Shown here: one piece after another, positions 19,304 to 29,300 of the stretch
How the letters are laid out: every line of letters starts with the position of its first letter
Position numbering within the stretch: position 1 is the first letter of the stretch
Source: RSA9 sp036381195
GTDB lineage: Bacteria > Gemmatimonadota > Gemmatimonadetes > Longimicrobiales > RSA9
Direction: 5' to 3'
Assembly: GCA_036381195.1 (NCBI GenBank)
Contig: DASVDH010000078.1
Coordinates: forward strand, 48,634-112,633
DNA: 64,000 nt
Translations under genes and position numbers: made by a program
The notes under the pieces: model-generated
What the model saw: the letters and a program-made list of their open reading frames with translations, nothing else
Told to the model about the DNA's origin: nothing
The model's database searches: none

Positions 19304-19332
19304 TAGATAGCTGAAACGGGTGGCGCTGTCAA
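19304..19332 (-). promoter_or_regulatory. Sigma-70 type promoter for the kinase/regulator operon
   Basis: On the minus strand there is a perfect -35 TTGACA, a 17-base spacer and TATCTA as -10. A near-palindrome, GAAACGGGTG (19313-19322) with CACCGTTTC (19342-19350), overlaps the spacer and upstream side and could be an operator. The leader to the ATG at 18898 is about 400 bases. Between 18899 and 19303 I see no gene. Confidence 0.5.
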
Positions 19333-19519
19333 TGGCCGAGGCACCGTTTCGTAGCGGGGGCGCGACAGGCCCCGGGCGGAGGAGGGGGCGCAAAGTGTGG
19401 TGCTCGCGCAACAAGACGAGGGGCGGGCTGCCCGGGATTTGACGCCCGTGTGCGGGGAGAGCGGCGGCACGGCGCGGATCACGAGGCAGGCGTGGGCGGG
19501 CGCGGTGCGGATCCGCCTG

Positions 19520-19535
19520 CGGTACCGGGATTGCG
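19520..19535 (+). promoter_or_regulatory. Sigma-54 promoter candidate for the tyrosine kinase gene
   Basis: It reads CGGTAC-CGGGA-TTGCG on the plus strand, with GG and GC at the correct spacing and TTGC intact. The predicted start near 19547 gives a leader of about 67 bases to the ATG at 19614. Confidence 0.45.
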
Positions 19536-19613
19536 GGCGAGCCCGCCGCGAGCCGTGGGTGGAGGCGACCGGGGTGGTGGCCGTTTCAGACGTTCAAGAG
19601 GTGGCTTCGATCG

Positions 19614-22034
19614 ATGTCGAGCAATCTTCCGACGACGCCAGGGCCGGTGGAGCTGCAGATGGCCGCGAGCGAGCCGGGCCAACCGGCCCGGGCGGTGCCT
19701 GAGCTGGGCGCCGGTGCCTCGTTCAACTGGCGCCGCTACGTCTCGATGGTGCTGAGGCGGAAGTGGCTGGTGCTGGGCATCACGGCGTTCGGCCTGGCGG
19801 CGGGCGTCCTGGCGACGCGGTTCATGAGCCCGGTGTACGTGGCAAACGCGACGCTCTGGATCGAGGCGGACGACCGGCGCGGGTCGAGCCCCGGACCCAT
19901 CCGCCCGGATGGATTGCTGGAGGCGTGGGGGTGGCGCGAGCTGCTGAGGTCGTACGTGGTGCTGGACCACGTGGTGCGCGAGGCGCTGCTGTACGTGACG
20001 CCGCAGTCGCCGGCTGATTCGGCGTTGTTCAAGGGGTTCGGGCTCAAGGAGTCGTTCCGGGTCGGAGAATACTCGCTGAACGTGGCGGAGGACGGGCGGA
20101 CGTTCGTGCTCGCGGGTGAGGGCGGCGTCGAGATCCAGCGGGGCGTGGTCGGCGATTCGGTGGGTGCGGGCGTCGGTTTCCAGTGGGTCCCGCCGGCAGA
20201 GGAGATGCGGCCGGGCCGGGTGGTGAAGTTCAGGGTGGGGTCACCGCGGGATGCGGCGGATGCGCTGGCTGCGGCCCTGGACGTACGCATGTCCGAGCGA
20301 GCATCGAACTTTATGCGGATCTCGCTGGAGGGCACGGATCCGGTGCGGATCGCGCGGACGGTGAACGCGGTGGCGGAGCGGTCGGTGGAGGTGGCGGCGG
20401 AGCTGAAGCGGGCGAAGCTGGACGAGTACACGGAGATCCTGCGGGCGCAGTTGGAGACGGCCGAGCAGAATCTGGCGGCGGCGGAGACGGCCCTGGAGAG
20501 TTTCCGGGTCCAGACGATCACGTTGCCGTCGGAGCGGACGGTGATGCAGGTGGCGCCGGGGCTGCAGCAGACGCGGGATCCGGTGTTCGCGCGCTACTTC
20601 GACATGAAGGTGGAGCTGGACGAGGTGGCGCGTGCGCGGGAAGGGATCGAGCGGGTGCTGGCGGAGGCGCGAGGGGGAGAGCTCTCAGTGGCAGGCCTGG
20701 AGGCGATCCCGGCGGTGCAGCAATCGTCGGAGCTGAGGGCGGCATTGAGCGAGCTGACGGATGCGCGTGCGGAGTTGCGGGCGCTGCTCCACCAGTACAC
20801 GCCGGAGCATCCTGCGACGCGGCGGCTGGAGGCGCAGATCGACACGCTGGAGCGGCGGACGATTCCGCGGCTTGCGACGGTGCTGATCGGGGAGCTGGCG
20901 ACGCGGGAGGCGGAGCTCGCGGCGCAGGTGCGAGGCGCCTCCGCAGAGCTGCAGGCGATTCCTCCGCGGATGATCGAGGAGGCGCGGCTGATGCGCCAGG
21001 TCGCGATCGCGGCGGACCTGTACCAGTCGCTGCAAGCGTCATATGAGGAAGCGCGTCTCGGGGCGGAGAGCAGCATCCCGGACCTGCGGATCCTGGACAT
21101 GGCGGCGGTTCCGCGACGGCCGGTGAGGGATGAGCGGCCGAGGGCGATTCTCCTCGCGTTCCTGGGGAGTCTGGGGCTCGCGGTGGTGGGCGTGGTGTTG
21201 CTGGAGAAGGTGGATCCACGTGTGCGGTACCCGGAGCAGGTGACACGGGAGCTCGGGCTGCCGATCCTGGGCGCGGTGCCCCGGCTGGAGACGCCGGGCG
21301 GGTCGGTCCAAAGCGGGTCGGAGAGCGCGGCGCATGTGATCGAGGCGTTCCGGGGGATCCGGCTGAACCTCGCCTATGCGGCAGCGGCGGACGGCGGGCC
21401 GCTGCAGGTGACGGTGACGAGTCCGGGTGTCGGGGATGGCAAGTCGTTCGTCAGCTCGAACCTCGCGCTGGCCTTCGCGGAGCTGGGGAAGCGGACGCTG
21501 CTCGTGGATGCGGACATCCGGCGGGGTGTGCTCCACCGGCTGTTCGGGCGGACCCGCAAGCCCGGCTTGACCGATTACCTGGCGGGGGATGTGACCCGGG
21601 AGGCGCTGGTCCAGAGGACGCGGTACCCGATGCTGGACCTGATCGGATCGGGCACGCGGATGCAACGGGGGCCGGAGCTGCTTTCGACTGCGGCGCTGGG
21701 GGAGCTGCTCGACGCGCTGCGCTCGGAGTACCAGGTCATCATCGTGGACACAGCGCCGTTGAGCGCCGGTGTGGACCCGTTCGTGTGCGGGACGGTGACA
21801 GGCCGCGTGCTGATGGTGCTGCGGACAGGGATGACGGACCGTGAGCTGGCGGGTGCGAAGCTGGGCGTGCTGGACCGGCTGCCCGTCGAGGTGGTAGGGG
21901 CGGTGCTGAACGACGTGACCCGGAGTGGCACGTACGGCTACTACTATCGGCTGTACGGCTACTCGGCGAATTACGAGGTGGTGGGGTCGGAGGAGGAGAC
22001 GGAGACGCTCGTGGCCGGCGAGCGGCGGAGCTAG
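19614..22034 (+). CDS. Polysaccharide co-polymerase / BY-kinase (Wzc-like)
   Basis: 806 residues. An N-terminal Wzz domain has one membrane segment (KWLVLGITAFGLAAGVLA) near residue 50. A long periplasmic coiled-coil region (about 240-480) is followed by a second membrane segment (AILLAFLGSLGLAVVGVVLL) near 520. The cytoplasmic kinase domain carries Walker A PGVGDGKS (about 603-611), Walker A' LLVDADIRR and Walker B VIIVDTAP. The C terminus ends in a tyrosine cluster (GTYGYYYRLYGYSANYE), the autophosphorylation tail. It controls chain length and export together with the Wza-type protein at 23713. Ribosome site AGAGGTGG precedes the ATG. Its stop codon lies in a CTAG shared with the opposing gene. 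Confidence 0.95.
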   Translation: MSSNLPTTPGPVELQMAASEPGQPARAVPELGAGASFNWRRYVSMVLRRKWLVLGITAFGLAAGVLATRFMSPVYVANATLWIEADDRRGSSPGPIRPDGLLEAWGWRELLRSYVVLDHVVREALLYVTPQSPADSALFKGFGLKESFRVGEYSLNVAEDGRTFVLAGEGGVEIQRGVVGDSVGAGVGFQWVPPAEEMRPGRVVKFRVGSPRDAADALAAALDVRMSERASNFMRISLEGTDPVRIARTVNAVAERSVEVAAELKRAKLDEYTEILRAQLETAEQNLAAAETALESFRVQTITLPSERTVMQVAPGLQQTRDPVFARYFDMKVELDEVARAREGIERVLAEARGGELSVAGLEAIPAVQQSSELRAALSELTDARAELRALLHQYTPEHPATRRLEAQIDTLERRTIPRLATVLIGELATREAELAAQVRGASAELQAIPPRMIEEARLMRQVAIAADLYQSLQASYEEARLGAESSIPDLRILDMAAVPRRPVRDERPRAILLAFLGSLGLAVVGVVLLEKVDPRVRYPEQVTRELGLPILGAVPRLETPGGSVQSGSESAAHVIEAFRGIRLNLAYAAAADGGPLQVTVTSPGVGDGKSFVSSNLALAFAELGKRTLLVDADIRRGVLHRLFGRTRKPGLTDYLAGDVTREALVQRTRYPMLDLIGSGTRMQRGPELLSTAALGELLDALRSEYQVIIVDTAPLSAGVDPFVCGTVTGRVLMVLRTGMTDRELAGAKLGVLDRLPVEVVGAVLNDVTRSGTYGYYYRLYGYSANYEVVGSEEETETLVAGERRS

Positions 22035-22954
22035 ACGGGGCGGGTGGCGCCCTCGGTCTGGAAGTCATCGGCGACCTGGACCGGGCTCTCGCTGCTCCCG
22101 GCCTTGTGGAGCGCGAGGGTCGCGCGGACCAGGAGGTCCGCCGGGGCGATCGCGGTTTCGCGGAAGCTCGAGACGCCGGCGCAGCCGACGCGGAACTGGC
22201 GCGGCGTGTCGCCGGCGGGGTCGGGCGCGCGTTCCCGGATCACGCGGAGGATGCGTTCGGCCGCGATCCGGGAGCCCGCGGGTCCGGTGCCGGTGGCGAG
22301 GATGACGAACTGGGATGCGCCGAGCCGGCCGACGACATCGGACTTGCGGACCGTGTCGCGGAACGTTTCGGCGAATCGCCTTAGGAGATCGGGGTCGTCG
22401 GGGCCGGGCGCGAGCGCGAAGATGATGCACGCCATGGGGCGGTCGTGGCGCGCGGCGTCAGCGCCGATCTCCCTGGCGCGCTGGAGAATGCCGCGCAGGT
22501 TGTAGAGGCCGGTGGCCTCGTCGAGAAGGCCGTGATCGCGCGCGTGATCGCTGTCGAGCTTGGCGCGCGCGAACGCGTTGAGCTTGAGCACGAGCTCTTC
22601 GGCATCGAGCGGGAACCCGATGATGTCCCAGGCGCCGGCCTTGAGGGCCTCGAGTCGCTGTTGTCTGGTCGCGGGGCCCGCGGTGGTGAGCAGGACCGGC
22701 GTGCTCCTCAGGAAGCCGGGGTCCCTGCAGATGAGCCGGCAGGTCTCGATGCCGTCGGGCTCGGGCAGGTCCACATCGAGCAGCAGGATGTCCGGGCGGG
22801 AGTTGCGGAACGCTTCGATGGCGTGCTTGCCGCTGGAGGCCCGCAGGACGGCGAATCCGTGGGGGCCGAGGATGCTCTCAATGGACCAGCCGATCCATTC
22901 CTGATCGCTGGCAACGAGGACGAGGGGTGCCGCCGCGCCGTTCGCTGGCTTCAT
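22031..22954 (-). CDS. Response regulator with degenerate GGDEF domain
   Basis: 307 residues from the ATG at 22954. The receiver domain spans about 10-130 with phospho-acceptor Asp60 (ILLLDVDLPEPDG). The second domain (about 145-300) has the GGDEF fold, opening EATGLYNLRGI, but the active-site loop is LGASQF (211-216) where GGDEF is needed. It should therefore not make cyclic di-GMP. It may bind a nucleotide or act as a protein-interaction module. It is convergent with the tyrosine kinase gene and their stop codons share CTAG. A weak -24/-12 site lies about 120 bases upstream. Confidence 0.88.
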   Translation of the reverse strand: MKPANGAAAPLVLVASDQEWIGWSIESILGPHGFAVLRASSGKHAIEAFRNSRPDILLLDVDLPEPDGIETCRLICRDPGFLRSTPVLLTTAGPATRQQRLEALKAGAWDIIGFPLDAEELVLKLNAFARAKLDSDHARDHGLLDEATGLYNLRGILQRAREIGADAARHDRPMACIIFALAPGPDDPDLLRRFAETFRDTVRKSDVVGRLGASQFVILATGTGPAGSRIAAERILRVIRERAPDPAGDTPRQFRVGCAGVSSFRETAIAPADLLVRATLALHKAGSSESPVQVADDFQTEGATRPV

Positions 22955-23399
22955 GTGCTCGCTGTTCCGTGTTGTGACGCACGGGAAGCGGAGAGTCAGA
23001 TCGAGGAGCGGCTTGCCGCGAAGGGCAGCCACTCGCGGGACGGATTCCGGCCTCTCGCTTTCGGGCCCGTGATGTTGCAGGAATCGTGCGACGAGAGGGA
23101 CGAGGGCGCCGCGCCGATGCCTGTGGCCCTTGCGCATCCGCGGGCCGCGCCGGCCGGGAGGCCGGTTGCGGCGCGGAGGCGACACTTTGCTCCCGGGCTG
23201 CTACACGCGGGCCGCCCGGCGGAGAGCGAAGAGGGGTCGTCGGAGGCGGAAGCGGCCCGGAGAGAACGGCGTGCAGCCGTGCTGCCGCCGGCCGGCGCCG
23301 AGGCGGCATCGATCTTGAAAACGCGGCGGCCCGGATTGATCATCGCGCTGCCGAAGGCGCCATCTTCGGCGTGTCCTATTCCAGAGTGGGAGCGGGGAC
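22955..23399. other. Divergent intergenic region
   Basis: About 445 bases between the receiver gene and the small zinc-ribbon gene. It should hold both promoters. A partial -24/-12 element faces left (23076-23091). For the rightward gene the nearest GG...TTTGC pair, around 23180, has the wrong spacing. No gene was seen. Confidence 0.4.
23076..23091 (-). promoter_or_regulatory. Weak sigma-54 promoter candidate
   Basis: On the minus strand it reads TCGCAC-GATTC-CTGCA. Spacing and the GC doublet are right, with one mismatch in the GG doublet and one in TTGC. It lies 122 bases upstream of the receiver gene ATG. Confidence 0.25.
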
Positions 23400-23636
23400 A
23401 TGCTTTGCGAACGGTGCTCGGCCAGCCGGGCCCGGCGGGGGGCGAGGGCGGTTCCAGCGGCACCGGATTGTCCGGCGGGAGAACGTTCGTTGGCAGGGGT
23501 GGTCTGCGCGTCCTGCGGCGCGTTGTTGCCGCAGGATGCGACGGACGTGCTCCTCGAGACGCTGGCGCAGCTCGCGCGATTCGGGCTGGTCCCGGAAGGG
23601 CAGCCGCTGTTCGAGAGCGTGCGGGCACGGAGCTGA
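23400..23636 (+). CDS. Small zinc-ribbon-like protein
   Basis: 78 residues with two CxxC knuckles, CERC (3-6) and CASC (36-39), the latter in VVCASCGALLPQDATDVL, followed by a helical C-terminal part. The four cysteines could bind one Zn. The ATG at 23400 has GGAGCGGGGA just upstream. It is the first gene of the rightward unit with the export protein and epimerase, so it may be a regulator or assembly factor of that unit. No family was recognised, and the Arg/Ala-rich spacer between the knuckles is unusual. Confidence 0.55.
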   Translation: MLCERCSASRARRGARAVPAAPDCPAGERSLAGVVCASCGALLPQDATDVLLETLAQLARFGLVPEGQPLFESVRARS

Positions 23637-23712
23637 ATTGGGAAGGCCGGGTGCGACGCGTGCCCCCTCCGGGCACGCAGCGCCGTTGGATCGGCGGATC
23701 GGAGAGTCCATC

Positions 23713-24537
23713 ATGGGCAGTACTGGAAGGAAGGTTCTCGGCGTGCTGAAGCCGGGCTCGATGGCGGTCCTGCGCGTGGTCCTGGCGGGTTGCGCGGTGC
23801 TGCTGGGCGGGCGGGCAGCGCAGGGGCAGACGGCCGCGTCGTGGGATCCCGGCCGGCCGAACATGACGCGCGCGGCGCTGGAGGATCTCCTCGCCCGCTA
23901 TGAGCAGGCGACGGCATCGCCCGGGTACACGGAGGAGATGCGAGAGCGGGCGCGCTACGAGGCATCCTTGATCCGGGCGCGGTTGGAGGAGGGGGATTTC
24001 CAGGTGGGGGATCGCATCCTCCTGGTCCTCGAAGGTGAGGAGCAGCTCTCGGATACGTTCGCGGTGGCGCCGGGCCCGGCGCTCCTGCTGCCGGTGGTGG
24101 GCGAGATCCCGCTGAAGGGCGTGCTGCGGTCCGAGTTGGAGGACCACATCAGGGAGCACCTCACGCGCTTCTACCGGAATCCCGTGGTGCGGGCGCGGGC
24201 GCTGATCCGGATCGAGGTTTACGGGGAAGTGACGCGGCCGGGGTTCTACGTGCTGGCGCCGGAGACGCCCGTGACGGACCTGTTGATGAGGGCGGGTGGG
24301 ATGACGCGGGAGGCGGACCAACGGTCCATCCGGGTGGAGCGAGGTGACCGCACCATCTGGGGGGCCGAGGCGCTGCGGCAGGCGATCATCGAGGCGCGGA
24401 CCCTGGACCAGCTCAGCGTGCGGGCGGGGGATCGGCTCGTGGTGCCGCGTAAGAGCACATGGAGCCTCGGCGAGATGCTGCGCGTGGGGGCGTTCGTGCT
24501 CCCCTCCGTGGTCACGCTGGTGACGCTGCTCAGATGA
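23713..24537 (+). CDS. Polysaccharide export protein (Wza-like, Poly_export/SLBB)
   Basis: 274 residues from the ATG at 23713, chosen because it gives a signal peptide (VLRVVLAGCAVLLGGRAAQG). A short helical region precedes the Poly_export domain (YRNPVVRARA, EIPLKGVLRSELEDHI) and an SLBB domain (VYGEVTRPGFYVL, LLMRAGGMT). A C-terminal hydrophobic stretch (AFVLPSVVTLVTLL) could be a membrane helix. It belongs to the outer-membrane polysaccharide pore family and should partner the tyrosine kinase at 19614. There is no lipobox in front of the mature part, so it is not an obvious Wza lipoprotein. Confidence 0.88.
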   Translation: MGSTGRKVLGVLKPGSMAVLRVVLAGCAVLLGGRAAQGQTAASWDPGRPNMTRAALEDLLARYEQATASPGYTEEMRERARYEASLIRARLEEGDFQVGDRILLVLEGEEQLSDTFAVAPGPALLLPVVGEIPLKGVLRSELEDHIREHLTRFYRNPVVRARALIRIEVYGEVTRPGFYVLAPETPVTDLLMRAGGMTREADQRSIRVERGDRTIWGAEALRQAIIEARTLDQLSVRAGDRLVVPRKSTWSLGEMLRVGAFVLPSVVTLVTLLR

Positions 24538-24593
24538 CGGAGGGCGAGCACCGGGCGACGGGGAGCGGCGGGAGGATTCACGGTCCAGGATCC

Positions 24594-25688
24594 ATGATCA
24601 AGGTCATGCATGTCGCGGGCGCGCGGCCGAACTTCATGAAGGTTGCGCCCGTGATGGAAGCACTGCGCCAGTACCCGCAGGTCTGCCAGCATCTGGTCCA
24701 CACGGGCCAGCACTACGATGACCGTCTCTCCCGGACGTTCTTCGAGGAGCTGGAGATCCCCCGCCCGGACGTGAATCTCGGGGTGGGTTCGGGGACGCAC
24801 GCAGCCCAGACCGCGCGGGTGATGCAGGCGTTCGAGCCCGTGTGTCTCGAGCGGCGGCCGGACGTGGTGGTGGTGGTCGGAGACGTCAACTCGACGCTGG
24901 CGTGCGCGCTGGTGGCTGCGAAGCTGGGGATCGGAGTCGCGCACGTGGAGGCGGGGCTGCGCTCGTTCGACTGGTCGATGCCCGAGGAGATCAACCGGGT
25001 CGTGACCGACCGGCTCTCGGACCTGCTGTTCACGACGGAGCCGAGCGCGAACGAGAACCTGCGGCGGGAGGGCGTGCCGCCGGAGCGGATCCATTTCGTG
25101 GGGAACGTGATGATCGACACGTTGCTCCGGCACCGCGCGCGTGCGCGCGCGTTACGCATGCCCGATCGTCTCGGGCTCGTCCCCGGGCGCTTCGCGCTGG
25201 TGACGCTGCATCGGCCGTCGAACGTGGACTCGCCGCGGACGCTGGCGCCGATCGTGGCGGGGCTGGAGCGTGTGGCCGCGGAGGTGCCGGTGGTGTTCCC
25301 GGTGCATCCGCGGACGCGAGGAACGCTCGAGGCGGTGCTCGCCGCGGGCGGCCGTTCCTCCATCCGGCGGCTGGAGCCGCTGGGCTACCTCGAGTTCCTG
25401 GGCCTCATGTGCGATGCGGGAGTCGTCGTCACGGATTCCGGCGGGATTCAGGAAGAGACGACGGTGCTGGGCGTCCCGTGCCTGACGGTGCGGCCGAACA
25501 CCGAGCGTCCGATCACGATCGAGCAGGGGACGAACCGGCTGGTGCGCGCGGAGCCGCGTGCGATCGCCGACGCCGCGCTGGCCGCGCTCGAGGGCGAGCG
25601 CCGGGACGGGCGGCGCCTGCCGGAGCTGTGGGATGGCCGGGCGGCGGAGCGGATCGCGCGGATCCTGGTGGAGCGCTTCGGCGGCTAG
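24594..25688 (+). CDS. wecB: UDP-N-acetylglucosamine 2-epimerase (non-hydrolysing)
   Basis: 364 residues, the usual family length, in a GT-B-like fold. Family blocks: VMHVAGARPNFMK, VHTGQHYDD, VVVVGDVNSTLA, VAHVEAGLRSFDW, MPEEINRVVTD, HRPSNVD, VTDSGGIQEETTVLG and RPNTERPIT. It interconverts UDP-GlcNAc and UDP-ManNAc in the cytoplasm and supplies an amino-sugar donor. I chose the ATG at 24594 because family members begin at this strand. An ATG at 24534 overlaps the export gene stop as ATGA and is the alternative, adding 20 residues; either way the gene is coupled to wza. Confidence 0.95.
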   Translation: MIKVMHVAGARPNFMKVAPVMEALRQYPQVCQHLVHTGQHYDDRLSRTFFEELEIPRPDVNLGVGSGTHAAQTARVMQAFEPVCLERRPDVVVVVGDVNSTLACALVAAKLGIGVAHVEAGLRSFDWSMPEEINRVVTDRLSDLLFTTEPSANENLRREGVPPERIHFVGNVMIDTLLRHRARARALRMPDRLGLVPGRFALVTLHRPSNVDSPRTLAPIVAGLERVAAEVPVVFPVHPRTRGTLEAVLAAGGRSSIRRLEPLGYLEFLGLMCDAGVVVTDSGGIQEETTVLGVPCLTVRPNTERPITIEQGTNRLVRAEPRAIADAALAALEGERRDGRRLPELWDGRAAERIARILVERFGG

Positions 25689-25918
25689 CGCAGCACGCGC
25701 CGCTCGTTGTGGGGCGATTCCGACACGCGTCGCGGGGCTCGCGACACGGCCGGCGCGTCCCTGCGTGTGAACGCCGAACGCCATAAGGACCGGTGCCAGT
25801 GTGATTTGGGGCCGCCGGACGCTTGCCGGCCCTGCCTTGCACGGTCCTTGCCTCCCCCCAGGGCGTCGCGGGCGCCGGCCGCATTCCCAGGGCTCCTCGC
25901 TTTCCAGAGGCTTTCGCG

Positions 25919-26123
25919 TTCCATGGCCCGCGGCTGTGTTCCCGGTGGCCCGGGCGCACTACCTGGGGGCTTCCGGAGGCCGGGTTCCATGACCCGCGGC
26001 TCAGTTCCCGGCGGCGGGGGTGCAGCGCCTGGGGGCCTCCGGAGGCCGAGTCGGAATCATCCGTGGGATCGAGGTCGTAGCGGGCGGCGCGCTCGGCGAG
26101 GCTGCCGGTTCCGGAAGGCCGGG
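25919..26123. repeat. 66-bp direct repeats with decayed copies
   Basis: Two adjacent 66-base units (25919-25984 and 25985-26050) are about 80% alike. Each starts TTCCATG(G/A)CCCGCGGCT and ends GG(C/T)(T/C)TCCGGAGGCCG(G/A)G. A third, 73-base unit (26051-26123) keeps only the end TTCCGGAAGGCCGGG. A fourth fragment follows with ATCCGTGG(G/C)ATCGAGG shared between units three and four. The array fills most of the gap between wecB and the next gene; no gene was seen in 25689-26191. Confidence 0.7.
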
Positions 26124-26191
26124 TCGCAACCATCCGTGGCATCGAGGGTCCGGCGCCGGGTCGAGCCGGGCGGAAGGGAGTGTCGATCGGT

Positions 26192-26698
26192 ATGTCAGGT
26201 CCCAGCCCGATTCTGGTTGATCGGAAGAAGGGTGCGCCGCAGCTCGCGGCGGACACGTGGGGGAAGCTGGCGGCGCACGGGATGTGGGCGGCGGGAGGGC
26301 TGCTGTTCCTCGGGAGCCTGGTGGACCTGGGCATCCTGTGGATCGCGCAATACCAGGCGAACCCGCAGTGGGAGTTCGTGGCGATCGCGAGCACGCTCGA
26401 GGGGCTTCCCCGCTTCGTGATGGCGATCGCGTTCTTCTATGCAGCTCTCTACCTGCGTCGGTCCCAGTCGCTCGCGGCGTACCGGGCGCTGGGGGCCGGA
26501 GTGCTCGTCCTGGGTCTTGCCGGAGCGGGCCTGGGGCTGCTGGCGCTGACGGACTACCTGGCGCTGGCCGGTCTGGTGGAAGGGATGCCGGAGTCGCTCA
26601 CCCGGAGCACGGCGCTCAAGGCCGGGGCGCTCGGCGGCGTTTTCTTCTTCCTGCTGGTGCCCCTGGGGCTCGTGGGGCTGCGCCGTCCGAGGAGCTGA
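26192..26698 (+). CDS. Small integral membrane protein, unknown function
   Basis: 168 residues with four hydrophobic segments: MWAAGGLLFLGSLVDLGILWI, FVMAIAFFYAALYL, GVLVLGLAGAGLGLLAL and AGALGGVFFFLLVPLGLVGL. The first 27 residues are polar (LVDRKKGAPQ). I chose the ATG at 26192, eleven bases after AAGGGAG; a GTG at 26180 is also possible. Not recognised. It sits between the exopolysaccharide unit and the convergent cdc48 gene, and no partner is evident. Confidence 0.6.
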   Translation: MSGPSPILVDRKKGAPQLAADTWGKLAAHGMWAAGGLLFLGSLVDLGILWIAQYQANPQWEFVAIASTLEGLPRFVMAIAFFYAALYLRRSQSLAAYRALGAGVLVLGLAGAGLGLLALTDYLALAGLVEGMPESLTRSTALKAGALGGVFFFLLVPLGLVGLRRPRS

Positions 26699-26713
26699 AG
26701 CTCGCGCGACCCG

Positions 26714-26755
26714 GCCGGCAAGATCGAGTTCCGCGTGGACCGGACCGGCAACGTC
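26714..26755 (+). pseudogene. Possible fragment of ribosomal protein L1 gene
   Basis: Fourteen in-frame codons read AGKIEFRVDRTGNV, which resembles a conserved stretch of L1 (roughly AGKIEFRxDKxGNVH). Neither side continues the similarity, and there is no start codon or ribosome site. It lies in the short gap between two convergent genes. It may be a shuffled remnant or a chance match. Confidence 0.3.
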
Positions 26756-26851
26756 TCACGCGCCGATCGGGCGGGTTTCGTTCTCCCCGCGCGGCACGCG
26801 CACGGGAGGCGGCTTGCTGGCAAGGGAGTCGCGGCCTACCGCGTGATCGCT

Positions 26852-29155
<2,304 letters not shown>

Positions 29156-29300
29156 CGGAGCAACTCCTTCGCTGCGCGGTCCCCGCACGTCGAAACGCGC
29201 GCGGAGCGCGTGATCTACCGGACTGCGCGCGCAAGAAGCGTGCGGCGGGGCTCGGCCGGTGAGGAGCCGCGGGGCGGGCGGACACCTCGGCGATCCCCGT

